Positions 1 through 6,501 of a stretch of 6,502 bases of DNA are shown here, one piece after another (the first letter of the stretch is position 1; each line of letters opens with the position of its first letter). The stretch is taken from assembly GCA_945224895.1 (NCBI GenBank), contig CALYNW010000055.1, positions 1-6,502 on the forward strand, written 5' to 3'. The position numbers and the translations under genes are program-made. The DNA is from an uncultured Clostridia bacterium (GTDB lineage: Bacteria; Bacillota; Clostridia; Oscillospirales; Acutalibacteraceae). Under the pieces are notes generated by a model, which worked only from the letters and a program-made list of their open reading frames with translations, had not been told where the DNA came from and did no database searches.

Positions 1-991
1 TTCCGTTGTAAGCGGCCTCGGAAACTCTGATAGAGTCTGCGATTGCCTCTTCAATGTCGTCCTCCTCAACACCAAGAGCCTTTGTATACTCATTATTGAT
101 AAACAGGTCGATATCCATAATATCGGGAAGGTTGAATGGGTCCATACCGGAGTCAATTCCCCTTTTCTTGTAGTCCATTGCTACCTTTACCATACCCATT
201 TTCATCATTGCAGGTGAAACACCGACAATCTTTCTGTCAGGTCCCATTCCTCTTGCTTCATAAACAATCTTGAGGAACTTATCCCATTTCATATTGTACA
301 TACTAATCGGAATAGCCTCGAAGCCCGGCTTTTCACGAAGAGCGGCACCTGCGATAGCCTGACCGACCTGACGGCAGGTAAGCATTGCAGTACCTCCCTT
401 TGGATACAATGTAAACGGAAGCTTATCCATCATAGCAATCTGCTCAATAAGAATTGTCCAAACAGGCTTTCTTCCCGGCTGAGTGCCGAATATGTAAGGA
501 AGCTCAAGAACGGCGCAGCTGAAATTATCGTCACAGGCAGCGGCGCAAACCTCCTCCTGCATCATTCTTGACTTGAAGTAAGGATTTCTCTTAGTAAGTC
601 TCATATCAGGTCTGCTCTTTGAAAGATAAGCAAAGTATGAGCCGAGAACAACTGCTCTCTTTACGCCTACCTTTTTACAAAGAGGGAAAATTCTCTTAAG
701 GGGAGCAATGTTGAATTTATAGTAATAATCCATTACAGGAGCAGGAAATTCAACTCTTTCATCAACACCTGCGGCAAAAATAAATACATCATTGCCCTTA
801 AGCATTTCCTCAATTTCTTCATCTGACTTTTTGTTGATATCGCCGAAAACGATATCCATTTCCTCAGGGATAGGAGCTCCCTCAGGAAGCGGCGGCAGGG
901 CAACAGAAGTAACCTTGTGTCCCATTTTAATAAGCTGTGTTGCTGCTTCACAGCCCAAAAGACCTGTTCCGCCAATCATAAATATGTTCAT
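1..991 (-). CDS. NAD(P)-dependent epimerase/dehydratase-like protein (extended SDR), 3' end outside window
   Basis: Reading the minus strand from ATG at 991-989 gives 330 codons with no stop, so the C-terminus lies beyond base 1. A GGAGGAAA ribosome binding site (996-1003 on the plus strand) precedes the ATG and supports this start. The N-terminus MNIFMIGGTGLLG has the Rossmann GGTGxxG dinucleotide motif (residues 7-13) typical of extended short-chain dehydrogenases. D51 falls in VFGDI, as in epimerases, and FAAG at 72-75 matches the usual post-beta4 segment. S118 (VLGSYFAY) and Y138 are placed like the catalytic Ser and Tyr, but the residue four after Tyr is R142 (YFKSR) rather than Lys. It is transcribed divergently from the ribitol-phosphate genes, so shared function is possible but unproven. 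I see the fold clearly; the substrate (nucleotide sugar or other) cannot be named. An SDR-fold protein without epimerase activity is an alternative. Confidence 0.85.
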   Translation of the reverse strand, partial: MNIFMIGGTGLLGCEAATQLIKMGHKVTSVALPPLPEGAPIPEEMDIVFGDINKKSDEEIEEMLKGNDVFIFAAGVDERVEFPAPVMDYYYKFNIAPLKRIFPLCKKVGVKRAVVLGSYFAYLSKSRPDMRLTKRNPYFKSRMMQEEVCAAACDDNFSCAVLELPYIFGTQPGRKPVWTILIEQIAMMDKLPFTLYPKGGTAMLTCRQVGQAIAGAALREKPGFEAIPISMYNMKWDKFLKIVYEARGMGPDRKIVGVSPAMMKMGMVKVAMDYKKRGIDSGMDPFNLPDIMDIDLFINNEYTKALGVEEDDIEEAIADSIRVSEAAYNG

Positions 992-1043
992 AATTTTTCC
1001 TCCGCAAAGCTGCATTATTTGGTTAAACAACCATATTAGTTTA

Positions 1044-1071
1044 ATTATATCACCGAAAAATATTTTGTCAA
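1044..1071 (-). promoter_or_regulatory. Sigma-A type promoter for the divergent SDR gene
   Basis: On the minus strand a perfect TTGACA (plus-strand 1066-1071) is followed after 16 bp by a perfect TATAAT (plus-strand 1044-1049). Transcription would begin near 1037, giving a leader of roughly 45 nt that contains the GGAGG ribosome binding site before the ATG at 991. The leader also contains the short interrupted inverted repeat GGTT-N4-AACC (1021-1032), which could be a weak operator or chance. Spacing of 16 bp is within the functional range. Promoter activity is inferred from sequence only. Confidence 0.75.
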
Positions 1072-1123
1072 TTATTACAGGCTATAATGTATTAAAGCAT
1101 ATAATGTTAATTGAATTATATTA

Positions 1124-1152
1124 TAGACAAAGGAAACATAATATGTTAATAT
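1124..1152 (+). promoter_or_regulatory. Candidate promoter for the ribitol-phosphate operon
   Basis: TAGACA (1124-1129, five of six matches to TTGACA) lies 17 bp upstream of TAATAT (1147-1152, four of six matches to TATAAT). A start near 1159 would give a leader of about 35 nt before the ATG at 1194. It is the best-spaced pair I found on the plus strand in this gap, but the whole stretch is AT-rich and two perfect TATAAT hexamers lie further upstream (1083-1088, 1100-1105) without a good -35. The assignment is therefore tentative. Confidence 0.4.
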
Positions 1153-1180
1153 AAAGAGTAGACCTGCTTAAAATTTTTGA

Positions 1181-1186
1181 GAGGAA
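1181..1186 (+). promoter_or_regulatory. Ribosome binding site deciding the start at 1194
   Basis: GAGGAA at 1181-1186 sits 7 nt before ATG 1194 but only 4 nt before the in-frame TTG at 1191. The normal spacing and the stronger codon favour ATG 1194. Confidence 0.65.
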
Positions 1187-1193
1187 GCATTTG

Positions 1194-2687
1194 ATGAACG
1201 GATATAAGGTAAAGATTGAAAATTTAAAATCAGAAGATTCCTATGTGGAAATTACCGTTTCCGTAACAGGGGAAAATCCTCTTTACTATCCGAGAATTTC
1301 TGCCTGCTTTTATACTGATGATGACAACCGTATTTTGCCTATGGATTTAAAATCCTGCGACGGTAATACGGCAGTGGCTATCGGAATTTTCGATATACCC
1401 TCTCTTTTTTACAGCAGAAAAAAAGCACCTGAGAAAATAGGCGTAAAATTTCTTTTCAGCGACGGCAAGGCAGACAATGTTATGCTGGCTCCCGAAAAAG
1501 AGGTTGTTATTCCGTCAAAGCACAGGAATATGCTTTTCCGCTTTTTTAAAAGCAGTAAAAGAGAAAAAACAAAAATTCTTTTTTCAGGAATTATGTCACT
1601 GCTTTTTCTCCCCTACAGGCACCTTAAGGTTCAGCCTAACAAGGTAACATTTTTAACCAACAGGTCCGAAAGGCTTACAGGAAACATAAAGGCTGTTTTT
1701 TTTGAAATGACGAAAATACCGGGAATAGAGATTAACGTTCTCTGCAAAAAGGGCGGAGTTAAATCAAACATTCCGAATTTGTTTAAATTTTTCAGGCTCT
1801 ATGCCACATCAAGGGTAGTTTTTGTTGACGACTATTATCATTTTCTTTCGTATTTAAAAAAGAAGGATGATGTTACTCTTATTCAGCTTTGGCACGCCTG
1901 CGGTGCATTTAAAACCTTTGGCTTTTCAAGACTCGGCAGAGACAGCTATCTGAGGCAAAGCTCACCAAATCACCGCCAGTACGATTATGTTGTGGTAAGC
2001 TCCAAGGACGTAATTCCCTATTATGCCGAGGGCTTCGGAGTCGCAATGGAAAAGGTTATCGCCCTTGGCTCACCAAGATGCGATATGCTTGAAAATGAAA
2101 GCTACAAAAAGCATTTCAGAAAAAAATTCTACAGAGAAAATCCGAGCCTTGCAGACAAAAAAATTCTGCTTTTCGCACCGACCTTCAGAGGCGGAGGTAT
2201 GGGAAGCTGTCATTATCCCATAGAACGCTTTGAGGTTGACAGGCTTCTTTCAAGCCTTGACGAGGAATGGGTTATCGTTGTAAAAATGCACCCCTATCTC
2301 TCCGAAAGACCTGCCTATTCCGAAAAATACGCCGACAGGGTTTTTGATTTTTCAACACAGTATGACATAAACGATTTGCTTTTCGTAACCGACCTTATGG
2401 TTACGGATTATTCAAGCGTAATTTTTGAAGCGTCGATAGTAAATGTTCCTATGCTGTTTTTTGCATTTGACCTTAACGAATACAGCAGGGACAGAGATTT
2501 TTACTGCAACTTTTCCTCCTTTGTTCCCGGAAAAATTGTTCTCAGCACAGACGAAATGATAAATGCAATAAAGAACAAGGATTACAGGCAGGAGCTTATT
2601 GCTCCGTTTAAGGACAGATTTTTCGGCAGTAATACGGGACACGCTACGGAAAATGTGGTTAATTTTACAAAGGAGCTTTTAAAATAG
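1194..2687 (+). CDS. CDP-glycerol/CDP-ribitol polyol-phosphate transferase, TagF/TarL family (497 aa)
   Basis: A predicted peripheral membrane enzyme that transfers polyol-phosphate from a CDP-polyol onto a growing teichoic-acid-like chain. Residues about 5-107 form a strand-rich N-terminal domain; a short basic/hydrophobic linker (about 108-148, with a hydrophobic patch at 128-140) leads into the Glyphos_transf catalytic region (149-497). Visible family motifs are NKVTF (149-153), RLYATSR (201-207), LWHACGAFKTFG (232-243), GSPRCD (292-297), APTFRG (328-333), KMHP (364-367), TDYSS (404-408) and FVPGK (443-447). H234 and H366 correspond in position to the two histidines essential in studied TagF enzymes. 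Because tarI and tarJ follow, CDP-ribitol is the likely donor, making this TarL/TarK-like; CDP-glycerol cannot be excluded. It is first in the operon and ends 3 bp before its paralogue. The start is ATG 1194, chosen on ribosome binding site spacing over TTG 1191. Confidence 0.88.
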   Translation: MNGYKVKIENLKSEDSYVEITVSVTGENPLYYPRISACFYTDDDNRILPMDLKSCDGNTAVAIGIFDIPSLFYSRKKAPEKIGVKFLFSDGKADNVMLAPEKEVVIPSKHRNMLFRFFKSSKREKTKILFSGIMSLLFLPYRHLKVQPNKVTFLTNRSERLTGNIKAVFFEMTKIPGIEINVLCKKGGVKSNIPNLFKFFRLYATSRVVFVDDYYHFLSYLKKKDDVTLIQLWHACGAFKTFGFSRLGRDSYLRQSSPNHRQYDYVVVSSKDVIPYYAEGFGVAMEKVIALGSPRCDMLENESYKKHFRKKFYRENPSLADKKILLFAPTFRGGGMGSCHYPIERFEVDRLLSSLDEEWVIVVKMHPYLSERPAYSEKYADRVFDFSTQYDINDLLFVTDLMVTDYSSVIFEASIVNVPMLFFAFDLNEYSRDRDFYCNFSSFVPGKIVLSTDEMINAIKNKDYRQELIAPFKDRFFGSNTGHATENVVNFTKELLK

Positions 2688-2690
2688 CCG

Positions 2691-4601
2691 ATGTTTGACA
2701 GTAAAATGATAATCAACAAAATGATTGTTGATAAAAATAAATTAAATATTTCAGCTTCAATAAGCTGTCCCTTTGATGTTGACGTTACATCTCCAAAGGC
2801 AAAAATTGTTTTTGAATGTGACGGCAGGGTTCGCAGACTGCCTTTCCTTGTAACAAATTATTTCAGGCAAAAGCAAAGCAGCTCCTGCATTATCGTTTGC
2901 ACATACACATTTTTGCTTGACAATATATTTTATAATTTTGAAAGCGACAGCGACATAACTGCAAGAATAGATTTTTATTACGGCGACAATACGGTGGAGT
3001 CCGTGCCGTTTACCGTTTCCACAAACGTGCTTAACGAAAATCCCGACATACGTCTTGATGAGCAGTATATTGAATATGAATGCTTTGACGGTGTAACGGT
3101 TTTCACAAACGAGGAAAACGATTTTGAAAGCGACAGAAAAAAGAACGGTCATATTTATACCATTTCCTTTGACTGTGAAAACAGCCGTATTGTGATTTCA
3201 AAATCAAAGGAATTACACCGAGGCGGTAGCCTTGCGGAAAGAAGCAGAATAATTATTCCTGCACTACGCTTTGTTTTCTTTATTCTGAGAATTATCCTTT
3301 CGGTTTTGCTTGCACCCTATTTTGTCCTTGACGGAATATTTGCAGGGCTTGGTGTTTTGCCGAAAAGAAAAACAAAGGAAATTGACGGACTGCTTAGAAA
3401 TATCTTTGTTCAGATAAAAATAAATTTTTCTTCCTTTCTCAAAACAAGCTTTAAGAAATCAGTATTTAGGGAGAATATAAGAAAGCCCCTTTTTGCAATC
3501 TGTAAAATCTACTACAAGATACTTTCAAAAAAGGATATCGTGCCAAACAGAGTTACGTTTATGTCAGGCAGACGTGACGAAATAGGCGGAAATCCCCTTT
3601 TTGTTTACAATCTGCTTAAGGACAGGGACGATATTGATTTTCGGTTTCTTATGTTTTCCGACCCCGCAGGTCACAGCAGAATTAAAAATATTGTGAAATT
3701 CTTAAGGCTTTATGCAACGTCAAGGGTTGTTATTGTTGATGACTATTTCAGGCTCCTTAATCTTGTGGACAAGCGTGAGGGAGTGAAGCTGTTTCAGCTT
3801 TGGCACGCCTGCGGAGCCTTTAAGACCTTTGGATTTACAAGGCTCGGTAAAAAGGGCGGTCCCAAACAGACAGACCCTAACCACAGAATGTATGACTACG
3901 CAATCGTCAGCTCTCAGGAAATCGCAAAGCATTACGCGGAGGGCTTCGGCTTAAGCGACGAAAATGTTGTAGCTACAGGTATTCCGAGAACCGATATATT
4001 TATGGATAAGGAATACGCCGACAATATCAGAAACGGCTTTTATGAAAGATATCCTCAGCTTGAAAATAAAAAAATAATGCTCTTTGCCCCCACATTCAGA
4101 GGTAACGGACAAATGAGCGCATTTTATCCCACAAGTGCATTTTCACCTGTTGAGGTTTACGAGCAGCTTAAGGGCGAATATGCCATTATCATTAAGCTTC
4201 ACCCATTCTGTCAGGAGCGCTTTGAAATTCCCGAGGAATATAAGGACGTTATCATAGATTTGTCTGATGATGACGAGCTTAACGATTTACTGTTTGTCAC
4301 GGATTTGCTTGTGACAGATTATTCAAGCGTTGTTTTTGAGGCGTCGCTTTTGAATATTCCCATGATGTTTTACGCATTCGACCTTTATGATTATATTTCA
4401 AGCCGTGATTTCTACTATGATTTTGAGGGCTTTGTTCCCGGAAAAATTGTTTTCTCTCAGAGGGAGCTTGTTGAATGTATAGAGGAAAAGGACTTTGAGG
4501 CTCAAAGGGTTGAGGGCTTTAAAAATAAATTCTTCGACCACCTTGACGGAAAATCAAGTCAGAGAGTGGCTGATTTAATTTTAAAAAATTTAGATAAATA
4601 A
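2691..4601 (+). CDS. Second, longer CDP-polyol phosphotransferase, TagF/TarL family (636 aa)
   Basis: A paralogue of the upstream gene. Its catalytic half (286-636) matches motif for motif: NRVTF (286-290), RLYATSR (339-345), LWHACGAFKTFG (370-381), GIPRTD (430-435), APTFRG (466-471), KLHP (502-505), TDYSS (542-546) and FVPGK (581-585). H372 and H504 are the predicted catalytic histidines. The strand-rich N-terminal domain (about 5-113) also resembles that of its neighbour, but the region between the two (about 114-285) is roughly 130 residues longer and includes a hydrophobic stretch at 187-224 flanked by basic residues, probably a membrane anchor or re-entrant helix pair. The likely role is primer or polymerase activity with CDP-ribitol, beside the first enzyme; which does which is not visible. 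The ATG lies 3 bp after the previous stop; AAGGAG (2670-2675) is 15 nt upstream, unusually far, so translational coupling is likely. There is no upstream in-frame alternative, because the TAG at 2685-2687 is in the same frame. Confidence 0.88.
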   Translation: MFDSKMIINKMIVDKNKLNISASISCPFDVDVTSPKAKIVFECDGRVRRLPFLVTNYFRQKQSSSCIIVCTYTFLLDNIFYNFESDSDITARIDFYYGDNTVESVPFTVSTNVLNENPDIRLDEQYIEYECFDGVTVFTNEENDFESDRKKNGHIYTISFDCENSRIVISKSKELHRGGSLAERSRIIIPALRFVFFILRIILSVLLAPYFVLDGIFAGLGVLPKRKTKEIDGLLRNIFVQIKINFSSFLKTSFKKSVFRENIRKPLFAICKIYYKILSKKDIVPNRVTFMSGRRDEIGGNPLFVYNLLKDRDDIDFRFLMFSDPAGHSRIKNIVKFLRLYATSRVVIVDDYFRLLNLVDKREGVKLFQLWHACGAFKTFGFTRLGKKGGPKQTDPNHRMYDYAIVSSQEIAKHYAEGFGLSDENVVATGIPRTDIFMDKEYADNIRNGFYERYPQLENKKIMLFAPTFRGNGQMSAFYPTSAFSPVEVYEQLKGEYAIIIKLHPFCQERFEIPEEYKDVIIDLSDDDELNDLLFVTDLLVTDYSSVVFEASLLNIPMMFYAFDLYDYISSRDFYYDFEGFVPGKIVFSQRELVECIEEKDFEAQRVEGFKNKFFDHLDGKSSQRVADLILKNLDK

Positions 4602-4614
4602 ATTCTTATAAAAT

Positions 4615-4620
4615 AAGGAG
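4615..4620 (+). promoter_or_regulatory. Ribosome binding site of tarI
   Basis: AAGGAG at 4615-4620 lies 8 nt before ATG 4629 and is the strongest-spaced site in the operon. It sits in the only intergenic gap of more than a few bases (4602-4628), which otherwise shows no terminator and no convincing promoter. Confidence 0.8.
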
Positions 4621-4628
4621 ATAATATT

Positions 4629-5342
4629 ATGGTATACGGTGTTATTTTAGCAGGCGGTATAGGCTCAAGAATGGGCGGTGACAAGCCCAAGCAATATCTG
4701 ACCGTTAAGGGAAAGCCCATAATTATTTATACTATTGAAAAGTTTTTTGCCGTACCCGAGCTTAAAAAAATCATTGTTCTCTGCCCAAGGCAGTGGGTTG
4801 AGCATACAAAAAATCTTATTGAAAAGCATATAGCTCCTGCCAAGGAAAGAATCGCAGTTATCGAGGGCGGAGAAACAAGAAATGAAACAATAATGAATGC
4901 CATCGACTTTATTGAAAAAGAGGGCAATCTTAATGACGATACAATTATCGTTACCCATGACAGCGTAAGGCCCTTTGTTACAAACAGAATTATCGAAGAG
5001 AATATTCAGTTTGCAAAGGAATACGGTGCCTGCGATACTGTTGTTCCTGCAACGGACACAATCGTTGAAGCACAGGACAATAAGGTTATCAGCGCAATTC
5101 CCGACAGAAGTAAAATGTATCAGGGACAGACTCCTCAGTCCTTTAATGCTCTTAAGTTGAAGAATATCTATAACGCTCTGACTGATGAGGAAAAGGACAT
5201 TCTCACCGACGCTGCAAAGATTTTTGTTATGAAGGGCGAAAAGGTTGCGCTTGTTCAGGGTGAAACCTATAATATGAAAATCACATATCCCTATGATTTG
5301 CGTGTAGCAAAATCACTGCTGGAGGATGAAGAAAATGATTAA
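4629..5342 (+). CDS. tarI: D-ribitol-5-phosphate cytidylyltransferase TarI (237 aa)
   Basis: A cytosolic enzyme making CDP-ribitol from CTP and D-ribitol 5-phosphate, the activated donor for ribitol-phosphate polymers. It is a full-length member of the IspD/TarI nucleotidyltransferase family (Staphylococcus aureus TarI is about the same size). The N-terminal nucleotide-binding loop is LAGGIGSRMG (7-16) followed by KPKQ (19-22), giving R14 and K21 as the expected CTP-contacting residues. Further motifs are GGETRNETI (80-88), THDSVRPF (109-116), the segment around MYQGQTPQ (163-170), LTDAA (192-196) and KITYPYDL (217-224). THDxVRPF, the MYQGQTPQ segment and the adjacent tarJ favour TarI over the isoprenoid enzyme IspD, which shares the fold. 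The gene ends in TAA at 5340-5342, overlapping tarJ by 8 bp, as fits two enzymes acting in consecutive steps. Confidence 0.93.
   Translation: MVYGVILAGGIGSRMGGDKPKQYLTVKGKPIIIYTIEKFFAVPELKKIIVLCPRQWVEHTKNLIEKHIAPAKERIAVIEGGETRNETIMNAIDFIEKEGNLNDDTIIVTHDSVRPFVTNRIIEENIQFAKEYGACDTVVPATDTIVEAQDNKVISAIPDRSKMYQGQTPQSFNALKLKNIYNALTDEEKDILTDAAKIFVMKGEKVALVQGETYNMKITYPYDLRVAKSLLEDEEND
5321..5325 (+). promoter_or_regulatory. Ribosome binding site of tarJ inside tarI
   Basis: GGAGG at 5321-5325 lies inside the end of tarI. It abuts an ATG at 5326, too close to use, and is 9 nt before ATG 5335. This places the tarJ start at 5335, which also gives the N-terminus MINTVYRLV expected from known TarJ proteins. 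Confidence 0.8.
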
Positions 5343-6360
5343 TACGGTTTACAGATTAGTTGAGCCGAGACGTTTTGAAATAGCCTTTGAGGACATAAAT
5401 TTATTTGGCGAAAATGCAATAGTCAGACCTACAAATCTTTCTATCTGCAACGCCGATATGAGATATTATCTCGGTACACGTGACGCAAAGGTCCTTGCCG
5501 AAAAGCTACCTATTGCGCTTATCCACGATGGCGTAGGCAGAGTTGTTTTTGACCCTACGGGAACATATAAGGCAGGCGACAGTGTTGTTATGGTGCCCAA
5601 TGCTCCTGCCGAGACAGACGATTATATCGGCGAAAACTACCTCCGTTCATCAAAATTCTGCGGTTCGTCTATGGACGGCTTTCTTCAGGAATTTGTGGAG
5701 ATTTCTCCAAAAAGACTTGTTAAGCTGCCTGACAATATTGATATGAACGTGGCGGCTTTTACGGAGATTGTATCCGTTTCCGTTCACGCAATTTCAAGAT
5801 TTGATAATATCGCCCACGGCAGAAGAGATGTTATCGGAGTTTGGGGTGACGGAAATTTGGGATATATAACCTCCCTTTTCCTTAAATATCATTTCCCTGA
5901 GTCGAAAATTGTTGTTTTCGGAACTATGAGGGAAAAGCTTGCCGATTTCACCTTTGCTGATGAAACGCATCTTGTAAACGAAATTCCCGAGGGCTTTACA
6001 ATGGACCACGCCTTTGAATGTGTGGGCGGTAACGGAAGTCCTGTTGCCATTGAGCAGATTATCGGACTTATCAAGCCCGAGGCGACAATTTCTATTTTAG
6101 GTGTCAGCGAATACCCCGTTCCTATTAACACAAGAATGATTCTTGAAAAGGGGCTTAGGGTGTTCGGCTCATCACGAAGCGGTGTAGCAGATTTTCAGAA
6201 GACTGTTGATATGTACGCAAAGCACCCTGAAATTATCGACTATCTCGGAAATCTCATCAGCTCCGTAAATGTTGTCAGAACAACAACAGATATTAAAAAT
6301 GCCTTCGAGAAGGATACCCAAAAATCATTTGGTAAAACCATTATGAAGTGGGAAGAATAA
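5335..6360 (+). CDS. tarJ: Ribulose-5-phosphate reductase TarJ (341 aa)
   Basis: An NADPH-dependent, zinc-binding medium-chain dehydrogenase that reduces D-ribulose 5-phosphate to D-ribitol 5-phosphate, the substrate of TarI; known TarI and TarJ proteins act as a pair. The length equals my recollection of S. aureus TarJ (341 aa), and similarity runs end to end, for example RYYLGTRD (43-50), GVWGDGNLGYIT (168-179), FECVGG (227-232) and LGVSE (255-259). The coenzyme loop is G171-x-G173-x-x-G176. Predicted zinc-site residues by family analogy are C38, H64 and E144. Residue 65, usually Glu in the His-Glu-Gly motif, is Asp here (IHDGVG, 63-68), a conservative but noticeable change. I chose ATG 5335 over ATG 5326 because only 5335 has normal spacing from GGAGG. 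It is the last gene of the operon, with a terminator stem beginning 6 bp after the stop codon. Confidence 0.94.
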   Translation: MINTVYRLVEPRRFEIAFEDINLFGENAIVRPTNLSICNADMRYYLGTRDAKVLAEKLPIALIHDGVGRVVFDPTGTYKAGDSVVMVPNAPAETDDYIGENYLRSSKFCGSSMDGFLQEFVEISPKRLVKLPDNIDMNVAAFTEIVSVSVHAISRFDNIAHGRRDVIGVWGDGNLGYITSLFLKYHFPESKIVVFGTMREKLADFTFADETHLVNEIPEGFTMDHAFECVGGNGSPVAIEQIIGLIKPEATISILGVSEYPVPINTRMILEKGLRVFGSSRSGVADFQKTVDMYAKHPEIIDYLGNLISSVNVVRTTTDIKNAFEKDTQKSFGKTIMKWEE

Positions 6361-6365
6361 GCAAC

Positions 6366-6398
6366 CCCCCGACTGAAAATCAGTCGGGGGTATTTTTA
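6366..6398 (+). terminator. Rho-independent terminator of the operon
   Basis: A perfect 10-bp GC-rich stem, CCCCCGACTG (6366-6375) with CAGTCGGGGG (6381-6390), closes a five-base loop AAAAT and is followed by TATTTTTA (6391-6398). It starts just after the tarJ stop codon, so it ends the transcript of the four plus-strand genes. Confidence 0.93.
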
Positions 6399-6417
6399 TA
6401 GGTTAGGTAGTGTCTCC

Positions 6418-6447
6418 TCGGCACAATGCACGTAGTGCGTGTGCCGA
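6418..6447. repeat. Imperfect palindrome, first half of a possible intergenic repeat element
   Basis: TCGGCACA (6418-6425) pairs with TGTGCCGA (6440-6447). After a single-base bulge (A6426) the stem continues TGCAC (6427-6431) with GTGCG (6435-6439), including one G-T pair, around the three-base loop GTA. No T-run follows, so it is not a terminator. Flanking CTCCT and AGAGGGG could extend pairing loosely. It resembles palindromic intergenic elements I recall from gut Clostridia genomes; copy number cannot be checked here. Confidence 0.5.
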
Positions 6448-6463
6448 CGAAACAGAGGGGATT

Positions 6464-6501
6464 ATCAAGGGGAATGGGCATCTTTGATGCTTCCCCTTGA
6501 T
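6464..6501. repeat. Long hairpin, second half of the possible repeat element or a bidirectional terminator
   Basis: ATCAAGGGGAA (6464-6474) is perfectly complementary to TTCCCCTTGAT (6491-6501). Inside, after a three-base bulge TGG, GCATC (6478-6482) pairs with GATGC (6486-6490) around the loop TTT, giving 16 base pairs in all. The window ends one base later, so whether a T-run follows cannot be seen. It may be part of one mobile or REP-like element with the preceding palindrome, or a terminator for a gene arriving from the right; there is no gene between 6361 and 6502. Confidence 0.55.

Noticed and set aside
1065..1088. Rightward promoter from TTGTCA (1065-1070) and TATAAT (1083-1088)
   Set aside because: The spacer is only 12 bp, too short for a sigma-A promoter; the TTGTCA overlaps the leftward TTGACA on the other strand.
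792..1154. Plus-strand open frame of 120 codons across the SDR gene start and intergenic region
   Set aside because: It lies antisense to a well-supported SDR coding region, has no ribosome binding site, and its end reads through the AT-rich promoter region with no family resemblance.
1191..1193. TTG start for the first transferase
   Set aside because: Only 4 nt from the GAGGAA site, while the next codon, ATG 1194, has a normal 7 nt.
2757..3152. Minus-strand open frame inside the second transferase
   Set aside because: It is opposite a coding region with clear domain order, has no ribosome binding site or recognisable motif, and is explained by codon bias of the real gene.
5326..5328. ATG start for tarJ three codons earlier
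   Set aside because: It directly abuts GGAGG, leaving no spacer; ATG 5335 is well placed and matches the known TarJ N-terminus.
4629..5342. Annotation as IspD (isoprenoid pathway cytidylyltransferase)
   Set aside because: Same fold, but the THDSVRPF motif, overall match to TarI and the overlapping tarJ indicate the ribitol-phosphate enzyme.
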